Source: Clostridiales bacterium (GTDB lineage Bacteria > Bacillota > Clostridia > Christensenellales > Pumilibacteraceae). From it: a stretch of DNA of 64,000 nucleotides. The stretch's first letter is position 1. Every line of letters begins with the position of its first letter. The notes beneath the pieces are model-generated. The model searched no databases. It had not been told where the DNA came from and saw nothing but the letters and a program-made list of their open reading frames with translations. The position numbers and the translations under genes are program-made. The stretch lies in the NCBI GenBank assembly GCA_022508505.1, contig JAFLVC010000004.1:87232-151231 (forward strand). Reading direction: 5' to 3'. Positions 7,901-16,676 of this stretch are shown here, piece after piece.

Positions 7901-9679
7901 ATGAAAATCACAGCAGACGAGCTTCGCAAAAAGTGGATGGATTTCTTTACCAAGCGCGGGCACACGCCCATTTCGTCCGCTTCGCTCATACCCGAAAACG
8001 ATCCGACCGTGCTGTTTACGACGGCGGGAATGCACCCGCTCGTGCCGTACCTTCTCGGTCAGCCGCACCCCGCGGGCAAGCGCCTTTGCGACGCGCAAAA
8101 ATGCGTCCGCACGGGCGACATCGACGAGGTGGGCGACGCTTCGCACTGCACGTTTTTCGAAATGCTCGGCAACTGGAGCCTCGGCGATTTTTTCAAGGCC
8201 GAAATGGTGCCTTGGAGCTATGAGTTTTTGACTAAAGAACTCGGACTTTCTCCCGACAGGCTCGCCGTCACCGTTTTCGAGGGCGACGCCGATTGCCCGC
8301 GCGACAACGAGACTGCGGCGCTTTGGGAAAAGTGCGGCATCAAGAAAGAGAATATATTCTTCCTCGGCAAAAAGCACAACTGGTGGGGCCCCGCAGGCCA
8401 GACAGGCCCGTGCGGTCCGGATACCGAGATGTTTTACGACACGGGTAAGCCCAAGTGCTGCCCCGAATGCTCGCCTGCGTGCGATTGCGGCAAGTACGTC
8501 GAGGTGTGGAACGACGTCTTTATGCAGTTTAACAAGACGGCGGACGGCAAGTTCGAGCCTTTGAAGCAGAAAAACGTCGATACCGGCATGGGCTTAGAGC
8601 GCGCGCTCATGAACATGCAGGGGCTCTCCTCCGTGTACGACACCGACGTATTTAAGCCCATTGTCGACAAAATCAAGGAGCTTGCCGAAGTTAAGGACGA
8701 CAGCGTGGAAACGGTCAAGGCGGTGCGCGTCGTCGCCGACCACATACGCACCTCCACCTTTATCATAGGCGACGAGCGCGGCGTTACGCCCTCCAACGTC
8801 GACCAGGGCTATATTTTAAGAAGGCTCCTTCGCCGCGCGATACGCTTCGGCACGACGATTGGGCTAAAAGCGGGCGACTACTCGGCGGTCGCGGCTGTCG
8901 TCGTCGACAAGTACAAGGACGTATATCCCGAGCTGCTTGCGGCGCGCGACAAGATTATATTCGAGATAAACGAGGAGCAGGCGAGGTTTTCGCGCACACT
9001 CGAAAACGGCATAAAAGAGTTTGAAAAGCTGTGCAAGTTTTTGCAGACCGACGTCATTCCCGGAAAGTCTGCGTTTAGGTTGTACGACACCTACGGCTTT
9101 CCGCTCGAAATGACGATAGAAATGGCAAAAGAGCGCGGCTTTACCGTCGACGTCGACGGGTTCAATGCGCGGTTCGAGGAACACAAAAACCTCTCGCATG
9201 CGGGCGCCGAGCAGCGCTTTAAGGGCGGGCTTGCCGACACGGGCGAGCTTACGGCAAGGCTTCACACGGCAACGCACCTCATGCACCGCGCGCTCAAAGA
9301 GGTTCTCAACGACGAGAACGTCAATCAGCGCGGCTCCAACATCACGCCCGAGCGGCTTCGCTTCGACTTTTCGTTCGGCCGCGCCATGACTCCCGAGGAG
9401 ATCAAGGCGGTAGAGGACAAGGTCAACGCCGCAATAAAAGCGGACGTTCCCGTAACCTGCGAGGAGATGACGGTCGACGAGGCAAAGGCGGCGGGGGCGG
9501 TCGGACTGTTCGCGTCGAAGTACGGCGAAAAGGTCAAGGTTTACACCATGGGCGAGTTCTCCAAAGAGATTTGCGGCGGACCGCATGCGGCGCATACGGG
9601 CGAGCTCGGGCACTTCAAGATACTCAAAGAACAGTCGAGCTCGGCGGGCGTTCGCCGCATAAAGGCCGTTTTGGAATGA
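7901..9679 (+). CDS. alaS: Alanyl-tRNA synthetase, short form lacking the C-terminal domain
   Basis: Class II synthetase for tRNA-Ala. It starts with the family N-terminus (LRKKWMDFFTKRGH) and has the catalytic core, the tRNA-recognition domain and an editing domain with the zinc ligands HTATHLMH (near 454) and CGGPHAAHTG (near 557). It stops at 592 residues, while the usual bacterial enzyme has about 870: the coiled-coil/DHHA1 C-Ala domain is absent. The end is clean and leuS begins 25 nt later, so this is not an obvious frameshift. Extra cysteines in the core (PKCCPECSPACDCG) may bind a metal. RBS AGGAG, ATG 7901. Confidence 0.93.
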   Translation: MKITADELRKKWMDFFTKRGHTPISSASLIPENDPTVLFTTAGMHPLVPYLLGQPHPAGKRLCDAQKCVRTGDIDEVGDASHCTFFEMLGNWSLGDFFKAEMVPWSYEFLTKELGLSPDRLAVTVFEGDADCPRDNETAALWEKCGIKKENIFFLGKKHNWWGPAGQTGPCGPDTEMFYDTGKPKCCPECSPACDCGKYVEVWNDVFMQFNKTADGKFEPLKQKNVDTGMGLERALMNMQGLSSVYDTDVFKPIVDKIKELAEVKDDSVETVKAVRVVADHIRTSTFIIGDERGVTPSNVDQGYILRRLLRRAIRFGTTIGLKAGDYSAVAAVVVDKYKDVYPELLAARDKIIFEINEEQARFSRTLENGIKEFEKLCKFLQTDVIPGKSAFRLYDTYGFPLEMTIEMAKERGFTVDVDGFNARFEEHKNLSHAGAEQRFKGGLADTGELTARLHTATHLMHRALKEVLNDENVNQRGSNITPERLRFDFSFGRAMTPEEIKAVEDKVNAAIKADVPVTCEEMTVDEAKAAGAVGLFASKYGEKVKVYTMGEFSKEICGGPHAAHTGELGHFKILKEQSSSAGVRRIKAVLE

Positions 9680-9704
9680 TATTACTCGGAAAAGCAGGTA
9701 GAAA

Positions 9705-12119
9705 ATGGACCACGTTGAAATAGAAAAGAAATGGCGCGCGCGCTGGGAAAAAGATGGCGTAAACACCTTCACGCCGGGCGGCGACAAGCACTACGTTCTC
9801 GAAATGCTGCCGTACCCTTCGGGCGCTAAACTGCACGTAGGGCATTGGTACAACTACGGCGTCGCGGACAGCTACGCGAGGTACATGCGCATGAACGGCA
9901 AGAACGTGTTTCAGCCCATGGGGTTTGACGCGTTCGGGCTTCCCGCAGAAAACTACGCGATAAAGACGGGCGTTCACCCCAAGGATTCGACGGACGCAAA
10001 CATCGAAACAATGGAACGCCAGCTTCGCGACATGGGCATAATGTTCGATTGGTCGCACGAGTTTTGCACCTGCCGTCCCGACTACTACAAGTGGACGCAG
10101 TGGCTGTTTTTACAGCTCTACAAAAACGGACTGTGCTATCAGAAAAAAGCGCCCGTCAACTACTGCCCGTCCTGCCAGACGGTAATAGCAAACGAGCAGG
10201 TCGTTGACGGCAAGTGCGAAAGGTGCAAGACCGAAGTCGTGCACAAGGAAATGACGCAGTGGTTTTTCAAGATAACAGACTACGCGGAAAGGCTTCTCGA
10301 AGGGCTTGACGGACTCGATTGGCCCGAAAAGACAAAGACCATGCAGCGCAATTGGATAGGCAAGTCGGTGGGCGGCGAGGTGGTTTTCGACCTCGAAAAG
10401 CCGACGGAGTCCGCCAAGAGCATAACCGTATTCACGACGCGCGCGGACACCCTTTTCGGCGTCAGCTACGTCGTTCTCGCGCCTGAGCACCCGCTCGTGC
10501 CCGCGCTTACCGCAAAGGGTAAGAAGGCGGCGGTCGAGGCGTACATCAAGGAAGCGGCAAAGCGCACCGACATAGAGCGCACGTCGACGACAAAGGAAAA
10601 GACGGGCGTGTTTATCGGCAGCTACTGCATAAACCCGATAAACGGCGAGAAAGTGCCCATTTTTATCGCCGACTACTGCCTGTCGACCTACGGCACGGGC
10701 GCGGTCATGGGCGTCGCCGCGCACGACACGCGCGACTACGCTTTTGCTAAAAAGCACAAGCTCGCTATTAAGCAGGTGATTAAGCCTAATGACGGCGAGT
10801 GCGAACTTCCGTACACCGAATACGGCGTCATGACAAACAGCGGTAAGTTCGACGGAATGAAGAGCGCGGACGGCAAAAACGCCGTTCTCGACGAGCTTTC
10901 CGAAATCGGGCACGGCGGCAAAAAGACCAACTACCGCATGCGCGACTGGTCGGTCTCACGCCAGAGGTATTGGGGCGCACCCATTCCGATTATTTACTGC
11001 GAGCACTGCGGCGCGGTGCCCGTGCCCGAAAAGGACTTGCCCGTAACGCTTCCGTACGACGTCAACTTCACGCCCGACGGCAAGTCGCCGCTCGCGAGAA
11101 GCCCCGAGTTTTACGAGACGACTTGCCCTGTCTGCGGCAAAAAGGCGAAGCGCGAGACGGACACGCTCGACACGTTCGTCTGCTCGTCCTGGTATTATCT
11201 GCGCTATCCCGACGCGCATAACGATAATGCCCCGTTCGACAAGAAAACGGTCAACGCGCTGCTCCCCGTCGACTGCTACGTCGGCGGCGCCGAGCACGCC
11301 TGCGGGCACTTGCTCTATTCGCGCTTTATCACAAAGGTTTTGCACGACCTCGGCTATCTCGACTTCGACGAGCCGTTCACGCGGCTTGTGCACCAGGGCG
11401 TCATTCTCGGCCCCGACGGCAACCGCATGAGTAAGAGCCGCGGCAACGTCATTTCGCCAGACCCGATAATCGAAAAATACGGCTCGGACGCGCTTCGGCT
11501 TTACATGATGTTCGGCTTCGACTACTCAATGGGCGGGCCGTGGTCGGACGGCGGCATTGCGTCGTGCGCCAAGTTCATGGACAGAATAGAACGCATTGCG
11601 CTCGAAGTAAAGGACGAAAAGGAGAGCGACAAGGGCGGCGATCTCGATTACGACCTCAACTACTGCATAAAAGAGGTTCGCGCCGACATTCCCGCATTCG
11701 GCTTTAACACGGCGGTTGCGAGGTGCATGGAGCTCGTCAACGCGATGTACAAGTACCGCGAAAGCCAAGGCTACAATCCTGCCTACCAAAAGCACGTTCT
11801 GCGCGTTCTCATAAAGATAATGGCGCCGCTCGCGCCGCACTTTATGGAAGAGCTAAACGAAATGACGGGCGGCAAAGGCTCGCTGTTTGACGAGAAATAT
11901 CCGACGTGCGACGAATCTAAGCTCGTCAAATCGTCCGTCGAATACGCCGTGCAGGTCAACTCCAAAATTAAGTGCAAGATCGTCCTGCCGCAAGGGCTTC
12001 CCGCCGCCGACATTCAAAAGCTGGCGTTAGAAAACGCCGACGTTTTGACGGCGCTCGACGGCAAGACGCCGAGAAAGGTGATAGTCATTCCCGAACGGCT
12101 TATAAATATAGTGGTGTAA
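9705..12119 (+). CDS. leuS: Leucyl-tRNA synthetase
   Basis: Class I synthetase, 804 residues, a normal bacterial length. HVGH ([15 protein letters not shown], near residue 43), a zinc-ribbon insertion [21 protein letters not shown], the CP1 editing domain ([20 protein letters not shown]), a second cysteine knuckle ([17 protein letters not shown]) and MSKSRGN near 575 are all present. The ORF starts at ATG 9705 after an AGGTAGAAA stretch. Last gene of the glnS-SDR-alaS-leuS group; a rho-independent terminator follows directly. No T-box element was recognised upstream. Confidence 0.97.
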   Translation: MDHVEIEKKWRARWEKDGVNTFTPGGDKHYVLEMLPYPSGAKLHVGHWYNYGVADSYARYMRMNGKNVFQPMGFDAFGLPAENYAIKTGVHPKDSTDANIETMERQLRDMGIMFDWSHEFCTCRPDYYKWTQWLFLQLYKNGLCYQKKAPVNYCPSCQTVIANEQVVDGKCERCKTEVVHKEMTQWFFKITDYAERLLEGLDGLDWPEKTKTMQRNWIGKSVGGEVVFDLEKPTESAKSITVFTTRADTLFGVSYVVLAPEHPLVPALTAKGKKAAVEAYIKEAAKRTDIERTSTTKEKTGVFIGSYCINPINGEKVPIFIADYCLSTYGTGAVMGVAAHDTRDYAFAKKHKLAIKQVIKPNDGECELPYTEYGVMTNSGKFDGMKSADGKNAVLDELSEIGHGGKKTNYRMRDWSVSRQRYWGAPIPIIYCEHCGAVPVPEKDLPVTLPYDVNFTPDGKSPLARSPEFYETTCPVCGKKAKRETDTLDTFVCSSWYYLRYPDAHNDNAPFDKKTVNALLPVDCYVGGAEHACGHLLYSRFITKVLHDLGYLDFDEPFTRLVHQGVILGPDGNRMSKSRGNVISPDPIIEKYGSDALRLYMMFGFDYSMGGPWSDGGIASCAKFMDRIERIALEVKDEKESDKGGDLDYDLNYCIKEVRADIPAFGFNTAVARCMELVNAMYKYRESQGYNPAYQKHVLRVLIKIMAPLAPHFMEELNEMTGGKGSLFDEKYPTCDESKLVKSSVEYAVQVNSKIKCKIVLPQGLPAADIQKLALENADVLTALDGKTPRKVIVIPERLINIVV

Positions 12120-12134
12120 ATATTGTAGAGACTG

Positions 12135-12168
12135 AAAAAACCGCTCTTTCGTGCAAGGGCGGTTTTTG
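12135..12168 (+). terminator. Rho-independent terminator after leuS
   Basis: Stem AAAAACCGCTCTT / AAGGGCGGTTTTT with a 6-nt loop, 16 nt after the leuS stop codon. Confidence 0.9.
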
Positions 12169-12170
12169 TA

Positions 12171-12199
12171 TTGACATATTCCGACAAAAGCTGTATAAT
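12171..12199 (+). promoter_or_regulatory. Perfect consensus promoter of a leaderless gene
   Basis: TTGACA (12171-12176), 17 bp, TATAAT (12194-12199). A start 7 nt after the -10 falls at 12206, the A of the focA ATG, so the mRNA should have no 5' leader. Confidence 0.85.
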
Positions 12200-12205
12200 C
12201 ATAGT

Positions 12206-13054
12206 ATGTTCAGTCCTGCGGAAATAAGCAAAAACTACGTGACGGTCGCAAAGACCAAGACGACGACGGTTTGGTATAAGCTGCTCGTCCTCGCCGTGCT
12301 TGCGGGTGCGTTTATCGCGTTCGGCGGCATGGTGTCGACTGCGGCGTCCGTCGGGTATTCGGGCGCGCAGGCGAGCCTTATAAAGGGTGCTGTCTTTCCG
12401 CTCGGGCTCATGCTCGTTGTCGTATGCGGCGCCGAGCTTTTTACGGGCAACAGCCTTCTCGTCGCACCGCTCATAAACAGGGATATTTCGGTCAAGGGCT
12501 TGCTTAAGAATTGGGGGCTCGTCTACGTCGGTAACCTCGTCGGAGGCGTTTTGATCGCGGTCCTCGTAGTTTACAGCCATGCAATAGATCCTGCGGTGAT
12601 CGCCGCGGCGGCAAACGGCAAGGCGGCGCTTTCCTTCGGCGACGCTCTTCTTCGCGGCATACTTTGCAATATGCTCGTCTGCCTTGCGGTGTGGGCTACC
12701 ATGGCGACTAAGTCGACCGTCGGAAAAATAGTCGCGCTTTACCTTCCCGTGTTCGCATTCGTCGCGTGCGGTCTTGAGCACAGCGTTGCGGATATGTACT
12801 ACCTTTCGGCGGGGCTCATGGCGGGCGGATACGACGCGGCGTTCCCGTCGCTCACGCTCGGAAACAGCGTGCTGTGCCTTCTCGCCGCGACGATAGGGAA
12901 CATAATAGGCGGCGCGCTGATTGCGGTAGCCTACAACGCGGTGTTCGGAAAGCGCAATAAGCAAGAAGCCGCAAAGCCTGAAAGTGTCGAGAATGAGGAA
13001 GCAAAACAAGAGGCGGCGGCGACATCGGCAGTCAAAGAAAAATCCGACGAGTAA
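12206..13054 (+). CDS. focA: Formate/nitrite transporter (FNT family channel)
   Basis: 282-residue member of the FocA/NirC family, pentameric channels for formate, nitrite or hydrosulfide. The N-terminus MFSPAEISKNY matches the family start, followed by GAFIAFGGMVS, the helix break AELFTGNSLLVAPLI and the second repeat GNLVGGVLIA..GILCNMLVCLAVW..GLEHSVADMY. The open frame extends upstream into leuS, but homology and the promoter fix the start at ATG 12206, with no Shine-Dalgarno and no leader. A charged Ala/Glu/Lys-rich tail of about 35 residues follows the last helix. Formate is favoured as substrate given Fhs nearby, but this is inference. Confidence 0.9.
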   Translation: MFSPAEISKNYVTVAKTKTTTVWYKLLVLAVLAGAFIAFGGMVSTAASVGYSGAQASLIKGAVFPLGLMLVVVCGAELFTGNSLLVAPLINRDISVKGLLKNWGLVYVGNLVGGVLIAVLVVYSHAIDPAVIAAAANGKAALSFGDALLRGILCNMLVCLAVWATMATKSTVGKIVALYLPVFAFVACGLEHSVADMYYLSAGLMAGGYDAAFPSLTLGNSVLCLLAATIGNIIGGALIAVAYNAVFGKRNKQEAAKPESVENEEAKQEAAATSAVKEKSDE

Positions 13055-13072
13055 TTGAAAAGAGATAAGTCG

Positions 13073-13098
13073 AAGCCCCGAGTCGCGGGGCTTTTTTG
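13073..13098 (+). terminator. Rho-independent terminator after focA
   Basis: AGCCCCG-AGTCG-CGGGGCT followed by TTTTTT. Confidence 0.92.
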
Positions 13099-13174
13099 TT
13101 TTGAATGAGTTTTACATAATCGTTTCGTCAAAAGAATATTATGCAAAAGGCGGGCGTTTGCCCACTTGATTTTC

Positions 13175-14197
13175 ATGAACGCGATTTCCGTCATAACGTC
13201 TATACTGTATCTTCTGTCCGGCGTCGGGGTATTTCTCGTCGCTTGCTCTATGATGAGCAGTAACCTCGAAGCTTTAAGCGGAAGCAAAATAAAGTCGCTT
13301 TTTTCAAAAGCGGAAAAGAGCAAGCTCTTGGGCGTTGCCGTCGGCGCGACTACGACGGCGGTTTTGCAGAGCTCGAGCGCGGCGTCCGTCATGGTCATAA
13401 GCTTTGTAAACGGGGGCGTAATGACGCTTGCGCAGGCGGCAACCGTCATATTCGGTGCGAACGTCGGGACGACGGTTACGGGGCAACTTGCCGCTCTCGG
13501 CGCCCTTGGCGGCGAGGTCGTTTTGATACCCGCGGTGTTGGCTTCCTTTTCGCTCGTCGGCGCGGCGGTGTATGCGCTTTCAAAAAGCGAGCGGGCAAAA
13601 CGCGCGGGCGGCGCCGTTTCGGGGTTTGGTATGCTGTTCGTCGGGCTTGCCGTAATGAGCGGCGCGATGTCGAAGTTTTCGCAGTCGGACGCGCTCAAAA
13701 GCTTTATCGGCTTGTTTGAAAATCCGCTTATGCTCGTCCTTGTCGGCACGCTTTTGACGGCGGTCGTTCAGAGCTCGTCCGTCATGACGTCGATTGCAAT
13801 CACCATGGCGGGTGCGGGGCTTATCACCGTCAATCAGGGAATTTATATCGCAATGGGCGCGAATGTCGGGACTTGCGTCACCGCGCTTTTTGCGGGACTT
13901 TCGGGAAGCTGTAACGGCAAGCGCGTCGCGCTCATTCATCTTTTGTTCAACGTCGGCGGCGTTATCGTGTTTATGCTCGTCGGGCTTATTATGGGCTTTT
14001 TCGGTACGGACTACGGAAGGCTGTTCGGCGTGGCGTTCCCGTCGTCGCCGCAAGTGCAGCTTGCAATGTTTCACACGGCTTTTAATATCGTTTCGGTGAT
14101 AATCTTTCTTCCGCTCACGAATGCGCTCGTAAGGCTCGTGGTGAGGCTTGTGCCCGAGGAGCGAAAAAAGCAAGCAAAAACGCTTCAATCTGCATGA
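13175..14197 (+). CDS. Na/Pi cotransporter-family membrane protein
   Basis: 340 residues with the two inverted NptA/Na-Pi repeats, each holding the QSSS signature: TTTAVLQSSSAASVM near residue 65 and TAVVQSSSVMTS near 195, plus GANVGTT and GANVGTC. Sodium-coupled phosphate uptake is the family role; related proteins may act on other anions. The PhoU-like cytosolic domain found at the C-terminus of many bacterial members is absent. ATG 13175 follows TTG 13166 in the same frame; neither has a clear ribosome binding site, so the start is uncertain by a few residues. Only a weak promoter-like sequence is visible (TTTACA at 13111). Confidence 0.9.
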   Translation: MNAISVITSILYLLSGVGVFLVACSMMSSNLEALSGSKIKSLFSKAEKSKLLGVAVGATTTAVLQSSSAASVMVISFVNGGVMTLAQAATVIFGANVGTTVTGQLAALGALGGEVVLIPAVLASFSLVGAAVYALSKSERAKRAGGAVSGFGMLFVGLAVMSGAMSKFSQSDALKSFIGLFENPLMLVLVGTLLTAVVQSSSVMTSIAITMAGAGLITVNQGIYIAMGANVGTCVTALFAGLSGSCNGKRVALIHLLFNVGGVIVFMLVGLIMGFFGTDYGRLFGVAFPSSPQVQLAMFHTAFNIVSVIIFLPLTNALVRLVVRLVPEERKKQAKTLQSA

Positions 14198-14205
14198 CGC
14201 GGCAT

Positions 14206-14234
14206 TTGACAAAATGCGCCGATACCGCTATAAT
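14206..14234 (+). promoter_or_regulatory. Consensus promoter for the DUF3737-PatB pair
   Basis: TTGACA (14206-14211), 17 bp, TATAAT (14229-14234), 24 nt before the ATG at 14258. Confidence 0.85.
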
Positions 14235-14257
14235 GTATAAAAGGTTAAGGCGCTATT

Positions 14258-15112
14258 ATGGAAACGGTCAAACAAAAGCAATTCACAGGAGAGCGCGCGG
14301 CTTTTTTTGCCCGCGACAAGAAGATTGTCGAGTGCAGGTTTTTTGACGGCGAGTCGCCGCTGAAGCACAGCGAGAATATCGAGCTTTTTAGCTGCTCTTT
14401 CGAGTGGAAGTATCCGCTCTGGTATTCAAAGCATATCCGCGTGGAAAGCTGTACTTTAAGTGAGACGGCGCGCGCCGGCATTTGGTACACCGACGATATC
14501 GAGATGAAAAACTGCAAGATCGACGCGCCCAAGACCTTCCGCCGTTCTACTGATATAGTTCTCGAAAACATAGAGATTCCGAACGCCGCCGAAACGCTTT
14601 GGACGTGCAAGGGCGTTAAAATCAAAAACGTAACCGTTCGCGGCGGCGACTATCTCGCCATGAACTGCGAGGATATGGAAATCGACGGGTTAGACCTCGT
14701 CGGCAACTACGCGTTCGACGGCGCGAAAAACGTCGTTATCAAAAACTCGCGCCTCATGACTAAGGACGCGTTTTGGAACAGCGAGAACATAACGGTCTAC
14801 AACTCGACGATTGTCGGCGAGTACTTGGGTTGGAATTCCAAAAACCTGACGCTCGTCGACTGCACGATCGAGAGCTTGCAGGGGCTTTGCTACATACAAA
14901 ACCTCGTCATGAAAAACTGTAGGCTGTTAAACACGACGCTCGCATTCGAGTACTCTACCGTGCAGGCGGATATCGACGGCAAAATCGACAGCGTGCTCAA
15001 TCCGTCGGGCGGCAGAATTACGACAGGCGAGATAGGCGAGCTCATTCTCCAAAAGGACAGGGTCGACCCCGACAAAACGGTCATCATTTGCAGGAATAAA
15101 CAAGATGTTTGA
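14258..15112 (+). CDS. DUF3737 family protein (right-handed beta-helix)
   Basis: 284 residues resembling the DUF3737 family in its opening (QFTGERAAFFARDKKIVECR) and in the strand-turn repeats such as NSENITVYNSTIVG and NSKNLTLVDCTI, which suggest a parallel beta-helix. No signal peptide, so probably cytosolic. The function of the family is not established. It overlaps the PLP-enzyme gene by 8 nt, implying translational coupling. Start supported by AAGG upstream and by the promoter position. Confidence 0.8.
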   Translation: METVKQKQFTGERAAFFARDKKIVECRFFDGESPLKHSENIELFSCSFEWKYPLWYSKHIRVESCTLSETARAGIWYTDDIEMKNCKIDAPKTFRRSTDIVLENIEIPNAAETLWTCKGVKIKNVTVRGGDYLAMNCEDMEIDGLDLVGNYAFDGAKNVVIKNSRLMTKDAFWNSENITVYNSTIVGEYLGWNSKNLTLVDCTIESLQGLCYIQNLVMKNCRLLNTTLAFEYSTVQADIDGKIDSVLNPSGGRITTGEIGELILQKDRVDPDKTVIICRNKQDV

Positions 15113-16274
15113 TTTTAAAAGCCCCGACAGGCGGGGGACTAACTCGTTGAAATGGGACGTCGCGGACTGCGAACTCCCCATGTGGGTTGCCGATATGGAC
15201 TTTGAAACGGCACCCGCGGTTAAAGAGGCGGTGGCGCGTAGGGCCTCGCACGGCGCGTTCGGCTACAATATCGTTCCCGACGGTTGGTACGACGCGATAA
15301 TTTCGTGGTGGAAGAGGCGGCACGGCTTGGTGATTGAAAAGTCGTGGCTGCAGTTTTGCACGGGAGTTGTGCCTGCGATTTCGTCAATCGTAAAGCGCGT
15401 GACGAACATAGGCGACAGAGTGGCGGTGCTTACGCCCGTGTACGATATATTTTTCCACTCGATAGAAAACGCGGGGCGGACGGTCGCGGAGTGCAAGCTC
15501 GTATATAAGGACGGGAAGTTTGAGATAGACTTCGACGCGCTCGAAAAAACGCTATCGCATTCGCTTACGACTATGCTCATTCTCTGCAATCCCCACAACC
15601 CGACGGGAAACATCTGGAAAAAAGATGAGCTAAATAGAATAGGCGCGCTGTGCGTTAAATACGGCGTGGTTGTCATTTCCGACGAAATACACTGCGATCT
15701 GACCGCGCCCGCCTGTGAGTATGTTCCGTTTGCGGCGGTGTCCGACGAGTGCAGGGAAAACAGCGTCACTTGCGTTTCGGCGAGCAAGGCGTTTAATATT
15801 GCGGGACTTCAGTCGGCGGCGGTTTTCGTGCCGAACAAAAGCTTGCGCGAAAAAATCGTGCGCGGGCTAAACAGCGACGAGGTCGCCGAGCCCAACTGCT
15901 TTGCCGTCGACGCGACGATAGCGGCGTTTAACGAGGGTGAAGCGTGGCTTGACGAGCTCCGCGCGTACCTCTTTGAAAACAGAAAGACCGTAGAGGATTA
16001 CTTGCGCACACAGCTTCCCGATGTGAAAGTCGTTAAGTCAAACGCGACCTATCTTGTGTGGATAGATTGCGGCGCGTTTACCGAAGACTCCGACGAGCTA
16101 TGCGCTTTCATTCGCGAAAAGACGGGCTTGATTCTTTCTACGGGCAAGCAGTACCGCGGCGACGGCAACCGTTTTGTCCGCATTAATATCGCCTGCGACC
16201 GCGACCGTCTAAACGACGGACTGAATAGGTTTGTAGCGGGAATGAAGGAATATAAAAAGTCGGGAAAGAAGTAA
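15105..16274 (+). CDS. PatB/MalY-type PLP-dependent C-S lyase / aminotransferase
   Basis: 389 residues, fold-type I PLP enzyme of the PatB/MalY subgroup: DFKSPDRRGTNSLKWD start, the subgroup block LPMWVADMDFETAP, FGYNIVPDGWYDAI, NPHNPTGNIWKKDEL and the Schiff-base lysine in SASKAFNIAG (near residue 227). Characterised relatives are cystathionine beta-lyases or cysteine desulfhydrases. It starts inside the end of the DUF3737 gene (8-nt overlap). The exact substrate cannot be told from sequence. Confidence 0.9.
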   Translation: MFDFKSPDRRGTNSLKWDVADCELPMWVADMDFETAPAVKEAVARRASHGAFGYNIVPDGWYDAIISWWKRRHGLVIEKSWLQFCTGVVPAISSIVKRVTNIGDRVAVLTPVYDIFFHSIENAGRTVAECKLVYKDGKFEIDFDALEKTLSHSLTTMLILCNPHNPTGNIWKKDELNRIGALCVKYGVVVISDEIHCDLTAPACEYVPFAAVSDECRENSVTCVSASKAFNIAGLQSAAVFVPNKSLREKIVRGLNSDEVAEPNCFAVDATIAAFNEGEAWLDELRAYLFENRKTVEDYLRTQLPDVKVVKSNATYLVWIDCGAFTEDSDELCAFIREKTGLILSTGKQYRGDGNRFVRINIACDRDRLNDGLNRFVAGMKEYKKSGKK

Positions 16275-16277
16275 AAG

Positions 16278-16333
16278 CTATCGGCAAAAAATCAAGAAGT
16301 TTTTGGTAAAATATGCGGTGTTTTTGCCGATAG
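16278..16333 (+). terminator. Long-loop inverted repeat after the PatB gene
   Basis: CTATCGGCAAAAA (16278-16290) pairs exactly with TTTTTGCCGATAG (16321-16333) around a 30-nt loop, directly after the stop codon. Likely transcription end or mRNA 3' stabiliser; the loop is longer than usual for a terminator. Confidence 0.5.
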
Positions 16334-16344
16334 GGGAAATGATT

Positions 16345-16467
16345 ATAGATAAGAGATAAAAAATAAGAGATAATAGATAATAATACAAAGCGGCGACAGA
16401 GATCGCTTCATTATTCATTCTTATCTATTATCTCTTATCTATTCATTTAGGCGCGTCAGCGCCGCTT
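16345..16467. repeat. Family D repeat: AT-rich palindrome plus GC hairpin
   Basis: TAAGAGATAATAGATAA is matched by its complement TTATCTATTATCTCTTA about 50 nt later, followed by a GGCGC..GCGCC hairpin and CTTTG. Related pieces lie at 31735-31778, 34445-34506 and 40665-40735, and inverted at 53618-53640 and 61616-61650, always at 3' ends of genes. Confidence 0.7.
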
Positions 16468-16542
16468 TGGTACTCCCGGCGGGAATCGAACCCACAACTA
16501 ACCCTTAGGAGGGGTTTGTTATATCCATTTAACTACGGAAGC
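16468..16542 (-). tRNA. tRNA-Arg(CCU)
   Basis: On the minus strand the sequence folds as a full cloverleaf: acceptor GCTTCCG / CGGGAGT (with G-U at 1-72 and 4-69), D stem GTTA/TAAC, anticodon stem AACCC/GGGTT with loop CTCCTAA (anticodon CCU, codon AGG), T arm with TTCGATT, discriminator A and an encoded CCA. It is antisense to the genes on either side. The G-U first pair is unusual. Confidence 0.93.
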
Positions 16543-16555
16543 GGATATCTTGTAT

Positions 16556-16584
16556 AATATATCACTTTATATGGCAGAGGTCAA
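16556..16584 (-). promoter_or_regulatory. Promoter of tRNA-Arg
   Basis: On the minus strand: TTGACC, 17 bp, TATATT; predicted start near 16549, a few bases before the mature tRNA 5' end at 16542. Confidence 0.75.
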
Positions 16585-16620
16585 GTGAATTTAGCGCGTT
16601 ATACTGCGTTCGCGTCGCGC

Positions 16621-16649
16621 TTGACAGATTTCATTCGCTGTGGTAAAAT
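16621..16649 (+). promoter_or_regulatory. Promoter of the alpha/beta hydrolase gene
   Basis: TTGACA (16621-16626), 17 bp, TAAAAT (16644-16649); ATG at 16677 with GGAG upstream. Confidence 0.8.
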
Positions 16650-16676
16650 TATCGTATAACGTATCGGAGATGTAAA

